A DNA stretch of 64,000 nt. It comes from Termitomyces sp. T153. Taxonomy: Eukaryota > Basidiomycota > Agaricomycetes > Agaricales > Lyophyllaceae. The stretch lies in contig JACKQL020000020.1 in assembly GCA_018296165.2 (NCBI GenBank), forward strand, positions 372,001-436,000, in the 5' to 3' direction. The notes under the pieces were generated by a model that was not told where the DNA came from, did no database searches, and worked only from the letters and a program-made list of their open reading frames with translations. Both the position numbers and the translations under genes were made by a program. Shown one piece after another: positions 14,102-26,437 of the stretch (position 1 is the first letter of the stretch; every line of letters begins with the position of its first letter).

Positions 14102-17100
14102 TGCGGACGACGGAGAAAGGAATGGGGTAGTTGTGGAAGAAGGATAAAAACGAACAAAAGATGAACAAGAGAACAATAATAGCCGCTAATCTAGGAAAGA
14201 TGTACCTATACGTAATTATCGATAAGTCACAGCAACAACAACAACAATAACAACAACGCTTTCTTTAGAAGGCTTTTGACCCACAATCCTTGCTTGCTGC
14301 CCAGCCGAGACCACACCGGCAACACGAGCGTTGCCTGGGAATTCCCCATGGCAATGTGTCTTGTTCGTTGGCAGGCAGATCGGATGTTCTTGTGTTGACT
14401 GACTGTGTTCTCATCATCTGTACTGCGCACTGTACTCATAATGCCAGATGGTCCAGCTTATGAAACTTTGTATAGCCAAGAAAAGTCCTCGCTTCGTAAA
14501 TAAGGACATCGCTCCATTTACGCTGGTTATCCCCCCAGGGAAGCTGTTTTTATTTTCCTTACATTGGTGTTCAAAGTTCTAATCGCTTCGGATGGCACTG
14601 GCCATGATCATCCGCCAATCAAGAGATACTCATCTTCGTAAATGTGAATCTGTTCTCAGCTTAATCATAATTCTCAACGAGCATCAGTCTTCTGTTAAGG
14701 ATGAAACGGTATGTTGTCATCGCCTTCTTCAGCAATAAGTATTTACTTCCATCAATCATAATGTAACGTTTCAACAGCAGACCGAGTAATTCATTAGTTT
14801 CACTATTGTGACACCTCTTTTCGCATTTGGAATTTGCTTTCCTTTTGTCGAGTCCTCTTCGATACCATCTCCCGCTACTTCGGTGCTCAGAAAATCTCTG
14901 AAGTATTGGACACTGGCACTCCTCTTGATGCTGACATCGAATGTTAGCTCCGGGCCACGGGTTTGACATCTTGAAGTGCTTAGCTGTTTGTTCTTTCTCC
15001 ATGCCTTTCTTTACGTTGCTGTTTTTTTCCGCAAACGGAGCCGACTTAGAGGTCTGGACATCATAACCAGTCGACTGATGAAGTTCCTTGACGATCCTTC
15101 TTGACTGGATATTTTATATGAAGATCGTCTATAGCTTGATATATATCGCAGTTTCCATGGTCAGATGACATCTCCTGCTACGCGACGATTAGTATTACAG
15201 CAATTGGTGCCCTGAAGCGTGGTTTCGATATTTTCTTCTACATTAAGTGAACATTTTCCTGGAAGTGATTTTGAAGTTTTTGCTTTCCGAGTAGACTCCG
15301 AAAGATCTCTAGTCGAGCCAGATTCTTTTCTGAATGATGTCCATGGATTGTCTGTTACTGGAAGGCCTGTTCGACTTGGGTTTGTTTCTGCTTGCGAAAG
15401 CACAGCATCAATCAGAGGTGCTTGTCAGAGGTTGATCAAAACCTCTGGTTTTCCTGGCAAGTCGTGATCTCGCCTAAAGCTTCAGAATGAATCTAGTTCA
15501 ACTTCCTTTTCTTATCGTTCCCTTAAACGGTATATCAACAGATTAGAATGTGATGCGAGATAGAGAACTCGCTGCAAGTATTTATGGTATTGGGCCGCGC
15601 GAACTTTGAATCAAACCTAAGATTACAGGAAGGTTTATATCGTCAACTCCCCAAGCCCCTCAGGCAGCTACATGATGACACATTGGAAATATCTGGTAAA
15701 GGATCGTAGCAAAGCCAGATAGTCGTTTGTCGGTAGATGCGTACTCCGGATGTAGCAGTGTATAAACGATCCCTTATGCGTGATGCATGATGGCGAGACA
15801 GAATCGAATGATCCAAAAGATGCACATCCCCTTTCTTTTCTTTAAACTGATTGATGGTAAGGCTAGTATAATTGATCTCGGAGTCTCATGTATAATTTAC
15901 ACATGAACATGATGAGCAGTTGCCGCACTAGCAATCTGAAACACAGTGGAAGCCTTATGTCTGTTGTAAGAGCCCCTCTTTCACCTGGACGGTGATGAAG
16001 CTCTGCAGTCGACTAGTGACTGGTTAAACTTTCCAAAGATAAGGTCATGTACTGTGATGGCAACGCGCACCGATCGTTGCATCGGATAGTATTCGTGGTC
16101 GCCGACGCATTCTACGACTGTTTCTGTACCGAACATCAAGGATTCAGGTTGCTACTCTTCGTCAAGTTCAGCCCATACTGGGATGCGAAGGTCAAGCAGT
16201 CATCGACTCCAGATCTGTTCCGTAGCAATGGCACCAGATGATTCTATGGTAAAACCTGATTCAAGCAACAGATAGGCAGACACCATATGGCTTTTGGAAG
16301 CGCATGACAGAGTAAAAAGAACGTCTGACGATACCTGTACAGTCCAGATGTCTGGACAAGAAATTTGTCACGAGGAGTTATATGATGATCACGGTATAAT
16401 GTCCCCTGCATACCAGTGATCATAATGATTTGATTCGCTATGTAAAGTTGTATTCATATCTTCGATCACTTTGTTTCATGTTTCTGCAGTTTTAAGTCCT
16501 TGTAAGCTAACTTCCCTCTTGACGAAACATTGTCGTGTACCGTGACGCAGTCCTCCAGCAGTAGAACAAGCGACGAAAACTTTGAGATGAATGATTTCCG
16601 AAGCGTCTAAGTGGCATTGGGTTCCAGCTCCAACAAAGAGTTGAGGGATCACAGGAAGGTTCATGTGAAAGAAGCCGATGGACGTGCCAGTAAGCTCTAC
16701 TCCGGGTCAGCCTGAAGTCGTGGCAATCAACCTGGGTACTTCCAACCGTTTGCAATGGTTCCGGATCCACGACAGCTCAACAAAAATGAGGAAGTTGATC
16801 AGTGACGAGTCGAGCAACTCGATATATTGTACAAGATTCACTGAAGATCCAGAAGATGTTAGCATCATTTCTAGATCTATACAAGACCCGTCACGGCCGC
16901 ATTCAGGGTAATATGGCGACCAATGGCTGAACTCAGGCGATATCAATGTGGTTAGAGAGGCTGACAACCTCACTCAGGTTTGTTCAAGTGATATGTTCGA
17001 GTTAGGTACTGGAAGATTGTGGCGATGCGGCACGTCACACCAAGCATGTGTTCGCATGGTGTGACGTGTAATCCTCTTTGTCCTCAGCCAGCTCACCATC

Positions 17101-17211
17101 TCCTCTTTGGCTGTATTGCAGAAGGAGTGAAGGATTTTTTTTAGCTTAATGTGAGTCCCAATGTGTTTAGGGTCATCGATAAGCTCTCACTAGTGAAATC
17201 AAATCCCTAGT
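14102..17211. other. About 3.1 kb without a supported gene
   Basis: Open frames of 60-113 codons occur on both strands and overlap each other (for example at 14661-15002, 15161-15467 and 16476-16973). None shows a domain, compositional bias or a plausible splice chain. The right end presumably holds the Sec62 promoter, and the left end the 5' region of the MAPK gene. Confidence 0.5.
14231..14260 (+). repeat. Short CAA/CAATAA microsatellite
   Basis: An imperfect run of CAA triplets lies upstream of the MAPK gene in non-coding sequence. Confidence 0.6.
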
Positions 17212-18117
17212 ATGGAGCAACAACAAAAAGCACCTCCTGAAATAAAAAACGCCGCCCAGTTTCTGCGGGGAGCCTTAAAGGCTCGAGTAGGAGCCTTGAA
17301 TGGGAAACGCCTTGATTATTTTAAAGGTCTGTCGCGTATACATAGCGTTTTAGATGTCATCGAATTATCGTCTGCACAGGCAAATCCGCGATAAAAGCGC
17401 TCCTTTCACCCGCGTATCAAAAGGTCAAGGACGTACCTCCAGTACACGACGAAACGCAAGCCATAGCAGTTCTCTCAGCCGTCAATGCATTCGCCTTCTT
17501 CCTCCGAGTACAGCGTGGCGGCCCGTCAGGCTCTTCGAGCTCATCACCGAAAATTCTCCAAATCATACAAGAACAGAAGTTCGTGGCTGACGAGTATTAT
17601 GTGTGGTTCTTCGAGGGTTCGCAGTGGACTACGTATGCTGGTGGCATCCTCATGGTGGCGATCATGCTTGCTGGTGTTATGTTCCCTCTGTGGCCACCTA
17701 TCATGCGGCTCGGCGTGTGGTATTTGAGTATCGCTATGCTAGGCCTCATTGGTGTCTTTTTTGCCATTGCCGTCGTACGCCTCATCTTCTACGTCATCAC
17801 ACTCATCGTCGCATCTCCGGGCATTTGGATATTCCCGACACTTTTCGCCGATGTCGGATTTGTATGTTTCTTTTTCTGTTTTGCTCTGAGCTTAACTCAC
17901 ACGTATACAGGTTGAATCATTTATACCCCTATGGGAGTGGGACCTTCCTAAAAAGAAGACAAAGAAGGCCAAGAAAGGTGAAAAGAGCGAGAAGAAAAAG
18001 GGCAAGGCAGCATCGACCAATGGTGGTGGGGCCTTCATTGAGGAGGTGGAGTCGGGAGATTCGCGTCCACAAAGTCGTTCTGCCAGAGTTGAAGATGTGG
18101 AGGACGAGGATGCTTAG
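17212..18117 (+). CDS. SEC62: Sec62, ER protein translocation subunit
   Basis: Sec62 works with Sec63 and the Sec61 channel in post-translational import into the ER. Three exons (17212-17326, 17380-17861, 17911-18117) give 267 residues. The N-terminal cytosolic region has AAQFLRGALKARVGALNGKRLDYFKG, then a serine-rich loop and FVADEYYVWFFEGSQW, a family hallmark. Two closely spaced transmembrane segments follow, about residues 145-165 (GGILMVAIMLAGVMFPLWPP) and 175-205 (the YLSIAMLGLIGVFFAIAVV region). The tail contains FIPLWEWDLPKKKTKK, then a lysine-rich, acidic C-terminus, as in fungal Sec62. It converges with the Mgr3-like gene; the two stop codons are less than 90 bp apart. Confidence 0.93.
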
Positions 18118-18203
18118 ATTACTGGATGTACATTTTTCATCATATTTATGAACACCGTTATGCAGCTGAGATATTTAGATGTCTCCGCATTGAATATTCA
18201 TGT

Positions 18204-19791
18204 CTAGGGAGGAGGATTAGCTGGAGCCCCAAGCTCCTTTAGAGCTTGCTCTGCATGCTCAACGCCGCTTTGTAATCCAATTGATTTTGATTGTTTCAGA
18301 CTCAACGCGAAGAGCCTCTTCGCCTCCGCGTTGTCACCCGCCATCTGAGAGAAACATTGAACTGGAATGTCTGTGGGACGATATGAGCCACTTACCCGAC
18401 GTAGGGCTGCTATGTTGAAAAGTGCAACTGCAAATGCAAGCTCGCAGGTGGCGTTAATGTTTGGCAGCTTTTCTTTCGCTTTCATGGTGATCTGCAGGCC
18501 TTGAAGAGCCCAAGCTTCTGCCTGATGGAGAATTTCTTCGCTGGGTTTGGAGTGGTTGCGGATGATGAGTTCAGCCAAGTTAGCCATCAGTTGTGCCCCT
18601 GATAGTCATGAATGTCAACGGCGTGAACGGGTCCCGAAAAGGTCTAACCTCTGCACTTTTCCTCATCAGTGGAACCCTCGGGTGACGGCGGAACAAGGAC
18701 AGATATCGCTCGAAGGTAGAGAGGCATAGCAAAGCTACATACCCTATTGTTAGCAATGTCTTAAATGATCATTGACGAACGCACTCCACTCTACCCGCCT
18801 CTGCGTAAAATGTGGCCAAGGCTTCCAGCGGAGAAGCAATGTCAGTTTTGGTGGCCCACTCAGGCAGCGAGAGTTCTGATAGCATTGTTAGAGTGTCAGG
18901 ATTGCGAGATTGCGCGCGTGCAGTCTCAAGCACACAGTTGGCATGGTCTGCTTGTTCTGAACCTTCTGGCTGATCGCCAAGTCGGAAGACAGACTTCAAA
19001 ATTGTCTCTACAGCCCATACAAGATGACTTTCTTCATCCTCCCTTCTCTGTAACTTGTTAGCCATTTCTCCGAGCTTGTACGCGATCGCAATCGCTCGCA
19101 GTTTCTCGGGCCCACTCAGTTCTTCCATCCCAGCTTGTTGAAGTTGTTCAAAAGATTCCAGATAGATATCGTAAGCCCTCTCGCGTTTTCCATCGGCCTC
19201 CAGAATGCTCGCAAGTAGAACCGCGATTCCGGAAGTCTTTAGGTGTGGCTGATCTTTGAAATCCTTGATGGGAAGAGTCTTCGATTTCTCCCATGCTCTA
19301 GCTATCATGCGTCAAAGTAGGGAATATATTTTTTCATGAAATCACACGGACCTTTGGAGGAATTTTGTACTGAGTTCGAGGTCACCCTTGTCTCTGGCCC
19401 TGAGGCCATTGCGAAGGTCTGTCCGCAGTTCCGTTGGCCAAAGAGTCACCATCCCATAAAAGTAATACCTAACGGGTAAAGGATGAGAAGAAGTTAACGA
19501 GAGTTTGAAACGCAAGATATAATGAACATACACGCCATATCCAAGTCCGGCCATCAGGAGTACACTGAAGAACGGCCATAGCGGACCGCGAGATGAAGGC
19601 CTTGAAAGTTCTGAGGTCTCTTGACTATAAAATCTCTGGGCTCTTCGACCCTCTGGTATAGTTCGACGTGTTCGTCCGCGGGCTGAAACTACCCCGACTC
19701 GACAAGGGTGAAGCCCTAGCCTTTTTACAGCGGTGTTGATCAGACGAGTTGAGCTCATAGCTAGTATTTTCGAAAGACGTGCAGATTCCAA
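18204..19791 (-). CDS. Mgr3-like TPR protein of the mitochondrial inner membrane
   Basis: The N-terminus is basic and rich in Arg/Ser (MSSTRLINTAVKR..., a likely presequence). One transmembrane segment (LWPFFSVLLMAGLGYGVYV) follows, then WPTELRTDLRNGLRARDKGDLELSTKFLQR, and helical TPR-like repeats through exons at 19308-18769 and 18587-18204. Motifs such as AYKLGEMANKL and ALQGLQITMKAKEK fit TPR helices. In yeast, Mgr3 is an adaptor of the i-AAA protease Yme1. The assignment is by overall architecture and the WPxxLRxDLR-like start. Either ATG 19791 or the internal ATG at 19758 could be used. A likely 63-nt intron in the first exon keeps the frame open. Confidence 0.75.
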
Positions 19792-20085
19792 TGCTCACGA
19801 ATCTCAGTTTCGTTTCAGTTTACAACAAAAAGTATTGGTTATGTAATTCCATCAATTCATCATAATGCACATGGATCGGTTACACATAGGCAAGTAGTGC
19901 AACCTTACCACGACCAGAGAGCTAGCAGATGTATATGGAATATGCTAAGAATACAACAGAAATAATATTAGATGATAAATAAGAAAGAGAGGTATCTGAG
20001 ATGCCAGTGGTGAACACTGAACGCGGATGTATCGGGCAGATGCAGCGAGTGGTGGGGTATTCTTGTATTACGATGACGACACGTT

Positions 20086-20987
20086 TCAATCTGCCCGTAC
20101 GTATGGTGGCGGCGCGTATTCTGGCGGAGAAAAGTAGGATGCGATCAGCTGGGTTTGCAATCTCTCATTCTCCCGCCTGAGGTTGTCCACTTCATCTCGT
20201 AGACGTTCTGCCTCAGTATCAGCGACGCGTTGTGGCGTCTGGCGTGTTTGGCGTTCGAGAGAACGGTAAATGTCGTTCTCGCGTCTGAGATTTTCTACTT
20301 CGTCCCTTAATCTTTGTAAGTCTGAGTCAGATGTGTCTGCGGGCGGCTGCTGTGCACGGGCACTTCTAAGTCGTTCGCTATCCTGCCTCATACCGTCCAG
20401 CAGATTTTGGGCAGCGTTGTCATTGGCAAGGGAAACGAAGGGGACGGACTGTCGACCTTGCGCCCGTCGTGATATCATTTCGTCCATTTGCTGGTTCTCC
20501 CATTTGAGTTGTTGCATAAGAGGATCCTGAGAGCCATGATTGGCTAGGAAATACTCACGTTCATTAGAGAGATAGGATGAAAGCGTAGCTAGACTCACAC
20601 AGATTGATAACGCCCCCTGTTGTATGTTTGGACGAGATTTTGGTCTGGATGCGGCGTACAGAGGCTGACCGGTGTCCATTTCGTCGTGTAGTCCCTTGTT
20701 CTTGAGCTCGAGAAAGGATCAATTCATTCAACAACAGATTCTCGGACTCTAGTGACAGCTGAGACCGTCTGTCGTCTTCTTCAAGCTTGGTGAGAACTGG
20801 AACTGGGCAGGCCACACTCAAATCAGTACGCGCCTATCAAACAGGAAGATGCAACGCACGATAGTCGAATTCGCTGGAGTTCACTTGCTTGAACCACCTC
20901 ATGTGGATTAGTAGCAGAGGAAACGAGAAATTTTGTCGTGGAGTCGATGTGGGATGTGACGGAGATCCTCGGCGAGAGGCAAGACAT
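20086..20987 (-). CDS. Coiled-coil protein with tandem PPxY motifs (hypothetical)
   Basis: Two reading frames join cleanly through a 55-nt intron (GTGAGT...CCTAG, about 20527-20583): ...GGVINL|SNHGSQDPLMQQ. A further upstream exon is supported by a GTGCGT donor. The start could be ATG 20987 or 20902 (N-terminus either MSCLSPR or MRWFKQ). The centre is acidic and helical (KLEEDDRRSQLSLESENLLLNEL). The C-terminal half carries two similar heptad blocks, LQRLRDEVENLRREN and AERLRDEVDNLRREN, followed by SPPEYAPPPYVRAD, which holds two WW-binding PPxY motifs at the extreme C-terminus. I do not recognise the family. The heptads resemble those of the membrane protein at 31,603. Function unknown. Confidence 0.65.
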
Positions 20988-23157
20988 ATGTATACAGAAT
21001 CTCCCATCATTTTATCACAAGGTCTCGGATCTGAGATCTGATCAGCTAGTGCGCGCCTCCGAAGCTAACCGGCGACCGCAGCCGACGAGACGTCAACTCT
21101 CGCGATATGGTAGGGCTGGTTGATTGCTCCTCGTGTCCTAGTGTCTGGTAATACCATGCTATGTGGCAAGGAAAAGTCTCCTAGAATGTTCATAGGGGAA
21201 AAAATCCTGGGAGAGTGCTTGCGATTAGACGACATTTGGTTCTGAATCGAACAGATTACAATAACCGAGTCAAAGCTATTCTGAATGGTTTGAACTCTAC
21301 TGCCTACACTTTCGGAGGCATACTTTGGAGTAACGGTCACTAGGAATGACAGTTTGCGCATAAACACGTTTCCGGATTGAGTCGCGTCGAAAGGAACAAT
21401 CATATTTGACACAGTTGCAGGTTCGTTGTCTATATATGGATCACTCAACAGCCGTCTGTTGGCCATTCGAACGAGAAGAGGCATGCACAGCACGATCTGT
21501 TCAAGATATGATAAACTTATGCACAACCCACCTATCAAGTAATGAAGTAGTCAACCTGTAAAAAGACAGAAAAATCGTCGCCCGCCATAGTACGCCTGAT
21601 ATTGTTGGATTACCGTCACATGCTTGATATCATTGAGACAATTGATCACAGTCGCCTATAGTAATCCCAGTGCCTGTATATCTTGTTTCAATGATCATAG
21701 AGGAAGAAAAAGAGAGAAGAAACGTTGAACAGAAGAAGAAGATTATCACCGGCGGTATGTCGAGATGTCTGGGGAATTAGTAGTGCGATGTATATACCTG
21801 AAGTCAATTAGCGTTCAGGTCATCCCTTGAATATGACAGAATCATGCTCAAATTATCCTTTCCTCCTTTCCCTTCTTCAATTATGACGACTTTTATCATG
21901 AATAGTATGGATCTTACCTAGGTTAGCATACAATTGTAGGGTTATGAGCATTTCCAAGCCCGAATGCCATTGACGGTCCAAAAGTCATGGGAAAAATGGT
22001 TTTGAGTGGCTTCGGCTATTCTAACCAATCAAATTGATGTCAAGGGATGTGAGGATCGTCGCGATACCGTAAGTTTCTTGTGCCTGGATTAGAGGAAGCT
22101 CGAATGCACCTGTATAGCCTGCGATGAGTGTTGAGATTCGACTCCCATAGACAAAGGATTCGAAGAAGCAAAAACAAGTCGTGATCGGGCAGACCGAAAA
22201 CGGCCGCACGAAACTCCGACTGACCACTTCTTAGATCTTAACTCCGAATCTCCGCAACTTGAAGCTTGAAACTCGCCAGGAGGCTCTTTACATCAGGTCT
22301 TCTGGCCAAGTACTTGTAGATCTCGTCAGTAAAAATGGTGTGGATATCATCAAAATTATGATACAGAGATTGTTTTCTTATATCATGTCGCCATCATCAA
22401 ATTAGAAGTACAGCTGACCCTCCATTCTCAAAGTGTGGCGCTACTTTCTCTCTTAGTATTTACACACATACTGTGATAATCCATCGATGCACTAAAATGA
22501 ATTTGTAAGTATGCTGGGCATTGGGCATGAGAAGAAACCATGCGTTCAGACCTCTGCATCTATTATGGGCCCTACATGACTTTAGTAAGGCGAAGAGAAT
22601 CCCACAAGGTCATGCGGTGCTGGTCAAATCTTGTGTACTGTGATAAAATGAAGATTCTGCTGGATATTCTACGGATAAAATTCCTGTTCACGGGCAACAG
22701 AATAGCAAACGGTGGGAGTTAGGCTTAAGCAGGAGACAAATTAGGTTAAATCAAGAGGTTTGAAGGACACTTTGGATTGAGTCAGCTGCATGAGACATTT
22801 GCGAGACGAAGGTGGCGGATTTGTAGACATTAACAAAAAGTCTATAATAAAAAGAAAAGTAACTGAAAGGAGAGTACATGATGGCCAACATATGTATGGT
22901 CAACTCCTTGTTACGTTTGACGGACTCCGGAGTGATAAAAGATTTGGCTCACAACACTCTCGAAGTAACCTGATGATATCCTAAGATAACTTACATCTTG
23001 TTGTCATCATAAGATTACGTTTTGGGTCACTAGTATTCGTTTTATGGCCCATGTCTGTTTTTTTCGAGGCTGGGAGACAGGAGGAAATTTAATTAAAGTT
23101 GTGTAGTATTATGTAAATTTCGGATCTGGAATTCAGTACTCAAAACTCCAGGTGACC
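20988..23157. other. About 2.2 kb without a recognised gene
   Basis: The longest frame is a minus-strand one of 157 codons at 21065-21538. It has a hydrophobic start but no recognisable domain and no obvious splice partners. A 68-codon minus frame at 22021-22227 contains a hydrophobic stretch (TTCFCFFESFVYGSR). These could be remnants of a membrane-protein gene, but I cannot support that. The remainder is AT-rich. Confidence 0.4.
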
Positions 23158-24056
23158 TCAATCTATATCAACCTTTAACTCTTGCCTTAGAACTAATATC
23201 ATGAACCCATGATAATTTGTTCGTCCAGTCACTTTCCACCCAATCCTCTTGTAAAAGCGCAGAGCGGCTTGGTTATAGTCGCTGGTAGTGATCTCGAGCG
23301 CATGAAGTTTGTGGTATCGCGCATGCAAAGTAAGGGTGGTCATGAGTTTTTTGGCAATGCCTTTGCCTTGATGTGCTGGTGTAACAAAGAGCCGACGTAC
23401 ATCGCCAACAGTGGCATCAGTCCGAAGGTTTTTATCTGGGAGATTGGTCAGCATACAAGATTTGGTAGAGCTCTGTTGGTACTCACTCAGACCAATACAA
23501 CCAGCAAATTCTCCTCCGATTTCAGCCACCCAAAAATTGCTCGGACCTGTTGATAGACAAGTGCCGCTTTCTGTAATGTGCAAGTTGTAGGTTTTGATGA
23601 TGTCCTTGAGCTCTTCTCCTTCCATACCCTCGTCAAGAAATATCCGGAACAAGAGTTGGACCTGTCTGCGTTGGTACCACATATAGAGGGACCCCAACGA
23701 ACATAGGACGCCAATCCCTGCCTGAGTCCAACGCATCATCACCAGTGTATCCCCGCGCATAGCTAGGAACGAGGGCAATATTTGCAAAAAAGCGACGAGG
23801 CTAACTGCAATATATATTACACGGAAGGCGCCGTACATGGTCATTCCGCTTTGATATGGCGAGCCTCCTGTGAATCAATGGCATCATGTCAGGTTCAGCT
23901 TGCAATGGCTGTCAGGATAATTATTCAGTGCGTACGGCCAGTCATTGTTGCGTCGACGAAGCTTCGCTGAATGTGCACCAAGTCATTTGGATGGTGATAC
24001 TGCCTAATGGTTATACCGTCTTTCTGCTCTTGAGATTGTCGCGTGGTTTCGTCCAT
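23158..24056 (-). CDS. GNAT-family N-acetyltransferase with N-terminal membrane segments
   Basis: Exon 1 (24056-23936) encodes MDETTRQSQEQKDGITIRQY and HPNDLVHIQRSFVDATMTG. A 68-nt intron leads to RGSPYQSGMTMYGAFRVIYI. Two hydrophobic segments follow (about residues 58-75 and 80-100). The GNAT core then starts: NFWVAEIGGEFAGCIGL, then VGDVRRLFVTPAHQGKGIAKKLM, where RRLFV...QGKGIAKKL is acetyl-CoA motif A (Q/RxxGxG/A), and ITTSDYNQAALRFYKRIGWK is motif B. Stop at 23158. A 51-nt GTGAGT...CCCAG segment (23486-23436) is probably a second intron; it is a multiple of three without a stop, so retention would insert 17 residues. The architecture resembles membrane-anchored GNATs of the NAT8 type. The substrate is unknown. 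Confidence 0.85.
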
Positions 24057-24244
24057 CTACGTTCGACTCAGGATTCTAGGAAGGTACCTCAGGCTCTACA
24101 TGCGATAGTTTTTCTTTGTGAAGCCCATCTAACCGCTGATTCCCGCTCAAACACAGGAGCGATTCCCCCATCCTAATCGGAGATGTACACATTTACGTGA
24201 AACATAAGGCAGTGTTAACTGAGTCGTGATCAAAGTTGGCCAGA

Positions 24245-24418
24245 AGTACTTAGATGATCAATCAATCTACCTGATTTTTTGACTGTTGACGCTCGGCTCG
24301 AAACCGTGGCACTCGGCTCAAAGTAGGTCAGAGTACTTAGATGATCAATGAATATACCTGATTTTTTTGACTGTTGACGCCCGACTCGAAGCCGCGGCAC
24401 TCGGTGCAAAACCACAGC
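24245..24418 (+). repeat. 87-bp tandem duplication
   Basis: Two adjacent copies start with agtacttagatgatcaat at about 24245 and about 24332. Both share tacctgatttttt, gactgttgacgc and ggcactcgg. They differ by scattered substitutions. Confidence 0.8.
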
Positions 24419-24550
24419 CCTTACCATGAGCTCGAGAGTGACGTTTTGAGATCTTACTCCGCTGAGAAATCAGAATACATTGAGAAATCAGAATACATGC
24501 ATACCTTAGTTGACATTGTAACGTCATGGCGTTCCCCACCTCCTCTCTGA

Positions 24551-24686
24551 GGGACGATCTGTCCATCAAGAACCCCCCGAATAACCGGTCCTCACAGGAA
24601 ATGAAGTCTGGAGAGTAAGTAAATATCTAAAAATAGACCACATCACATTACATCCAGCCAAACAGACTAAACTTTGTAATTACACC
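24551..24686 (+). repeat. Dispersed repeat A, copy 1
   Basis: The sequence gggacgatctgt...aagaac-cccgaataaccggtcc-tcacaggaaatgaa...agaccacatcac...aaactttgtaat is matched on the opposite strand at 30721-30872. Matching is continuous in order over the full length, with small indels. No open reading frame lies inside. Confidence 0.8.
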
Positions 24687-25238
24687 TTCCGAAAATAACC
24701 ACAAGTAAATAGAACCTCTGCAGCTAATCGCGTAGCATGTCTGTTCGATCATTGATATATGTGTTGGATAGCGTGAACCGATCTCCATTTTTTATTTTTT
24801 GATGAAGTGTCGAGCTAGGACTAGTTACTGGGTGTATGTATTTACAAAGCTAGAATGACGAATAGAAAAGAATTGGACAAGGGGAGAGGTGGGTGGGTGC
24901 GCGAAAGAGGTACTACAGGACGAATGGCATTCTGACAACAAGAAAAGGCTGTTGATCAAGCGTTCGCTCGGGTGAATGTATCAAAGTCAGCTTACCATAA
25001 AAACAGAGCTGCTAACGAAAAATCTCTGTCAAAAGAAAAAGGTACTAGTCTGCTAGACACGATGAGTACAGCTCATCAACCGAGTACTGGAAGGTTCTTA
25101 CGTCCTCGAGTGGTGAAGCACGAATACTGATAATAAAGAACGGCTGAGGCTCTCACTACTCTGAGAGGACGTAAGCTGAGAAAAGCTGATAAGGAGCGAT
25201 TCCACGCTCACCTGTACTGAAGATACTGACTGTAGAGT

Positions 25239-25350
25239 GCAAGACCGTTGCACAAATGAAAATGCAAGACCGTTGCACAAATGAAAATGCAAGACCGTTG
25301 CACAAATGAAAATGCAAGACCGTTGCACAAATGAAAATGCAAGACCGTTG
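25239..25350 (+). repeat. 25-bp tandem repeat, about 4.5 copies
   Basis: The unit gcaagaccgttgcacaaatgaaaat is repeated four times essentially without mismatch, with a partial fifth copy ending in gcaagaccgttg. Each unit contains the small inverted repeat TGCAA-gaccg-TTGCA. It lies in non-coding sequence, and identity between units implies recent expansion. Confidence 0.92.
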
Positions 25351-26160
25351 TGTAATAAGGCTGAATGATCCACACTGATGCATGGAAAAAACTCTGATAT
25401 GTGTACCTTGGACCCTACTGTTCTCGGCCCAGCATCTGCCATGAGTCGCGAACAGCCTAAAGTTCCACACATCATGAGCACGGCTGTGATGTGATTGTCG
25501 GCGCTTTCAGCGCAGAGGCATTCGAAAATGCTCCTGATCCTCGGAACCCACATTTACGTCGAGACAAATACTGTTTATTTCGTTCCAAGCACATTTTGAG
25601 ACTGTCACGCCCGACACCCATTGGCAATATGGATTCTCTTCCACTCTTCCTTTACCTGTAAGTAATGATACACGTTCTCGTTCTTAAAACATCCATTTTC
25701 TGATCAAGTGACCCTGAATTTGTTAACAACAGGTATTAATCCAACCATGATACGGCTTTACATTGACTTGACAACGCGTTGGTACCTACGACGGGTGTCC
25801 TCCTAGGCAGCAGAGAACTCTTCTAATTCTGAGGTGTGTTGTTGTAACAATATTCCGGCTTCAGTTTGACGTGATCATTTGCTAGTTGTCTTCTGGCTTG
25901 ACTATAGAATAACATCTGCCAAGCAATTCAAGTATAGATTCTTTACTCGTGAGTTGCACTCATAGCTGGAGAGACACTCCAATATGACATACCCCATGTC
26001 CATTGCTAGTTTGTTGAAGAACTCTATAAATATGTCAAGAGACACATAAAGATGTCCAAAACACGATGATGGGGTAGAAATGAACGGAATTAGACTGTGA
26101 CTGATCTATGTCGTGACAAAATGGGTTAGGGTTGATTTTTCCGAAGAGAAACACGTGTGG

Positions 26161-26275
26161 GATGATGGGAGGTTGCCAGACACACATGCACAAGGAGGAT
26201 GAATGCCTATAGTATTGAGGGGGCAGACAGCGAAGATAGTCATCTGTACCTTCATTTGATGGTATCGAGTTAGAC
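26161..26275 (-). repeat. Dispersed repeat B, copy 1
   Basis: The reverse complement contains aactcgat-ccatcaaatgaaggtacaga and gtgcatgtgtgtctggcaac followed by ctcccatcatccc. The same string, with about 35 bp missing in the middle, is at 30517-30600 on the plus strand. Confidence 0.75.
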
Positions 26276-26427
26276 ACGTGGAACCCCCCCCCCCTCAGAA
26301 GAATGAAGGTCGTATTTTGATGCGTGATGCGGTGTCACCTGTCTTGACGTTGAAACCGCGTGAACCGTCGATATTTCAATCATCTGTGCTTAGCCGTCTA
26401 AGTGACCCCGAGCATGGGGCAAGCTGA

Positions 26428-26437
26428 TCACGTGATA
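26428..26437. promoter_or_regulatory. Palindromic E-box in the RAD52 upstream region
   Basis: The perfect palindrome ATCACGTGAT (core CACGTG, the bHLH target type) lies about 130 bp before the RAD52 start codon. Functional binding is inferred from the motif only. Confidence 0.4.

Noticed and set aside
25239..25350. CRISPR-like array
   Set aside because: Units are directly adjacent with no spacers, and the genome is eukaryotic.
25098..25553. 151-codon minus frame with a repeated FSFVQRSCIFICATVLH peptide
   Set aside because: The repeated peptide is only the 25-bp tandem DNA repeat read in frame; there is no other coding evidence.
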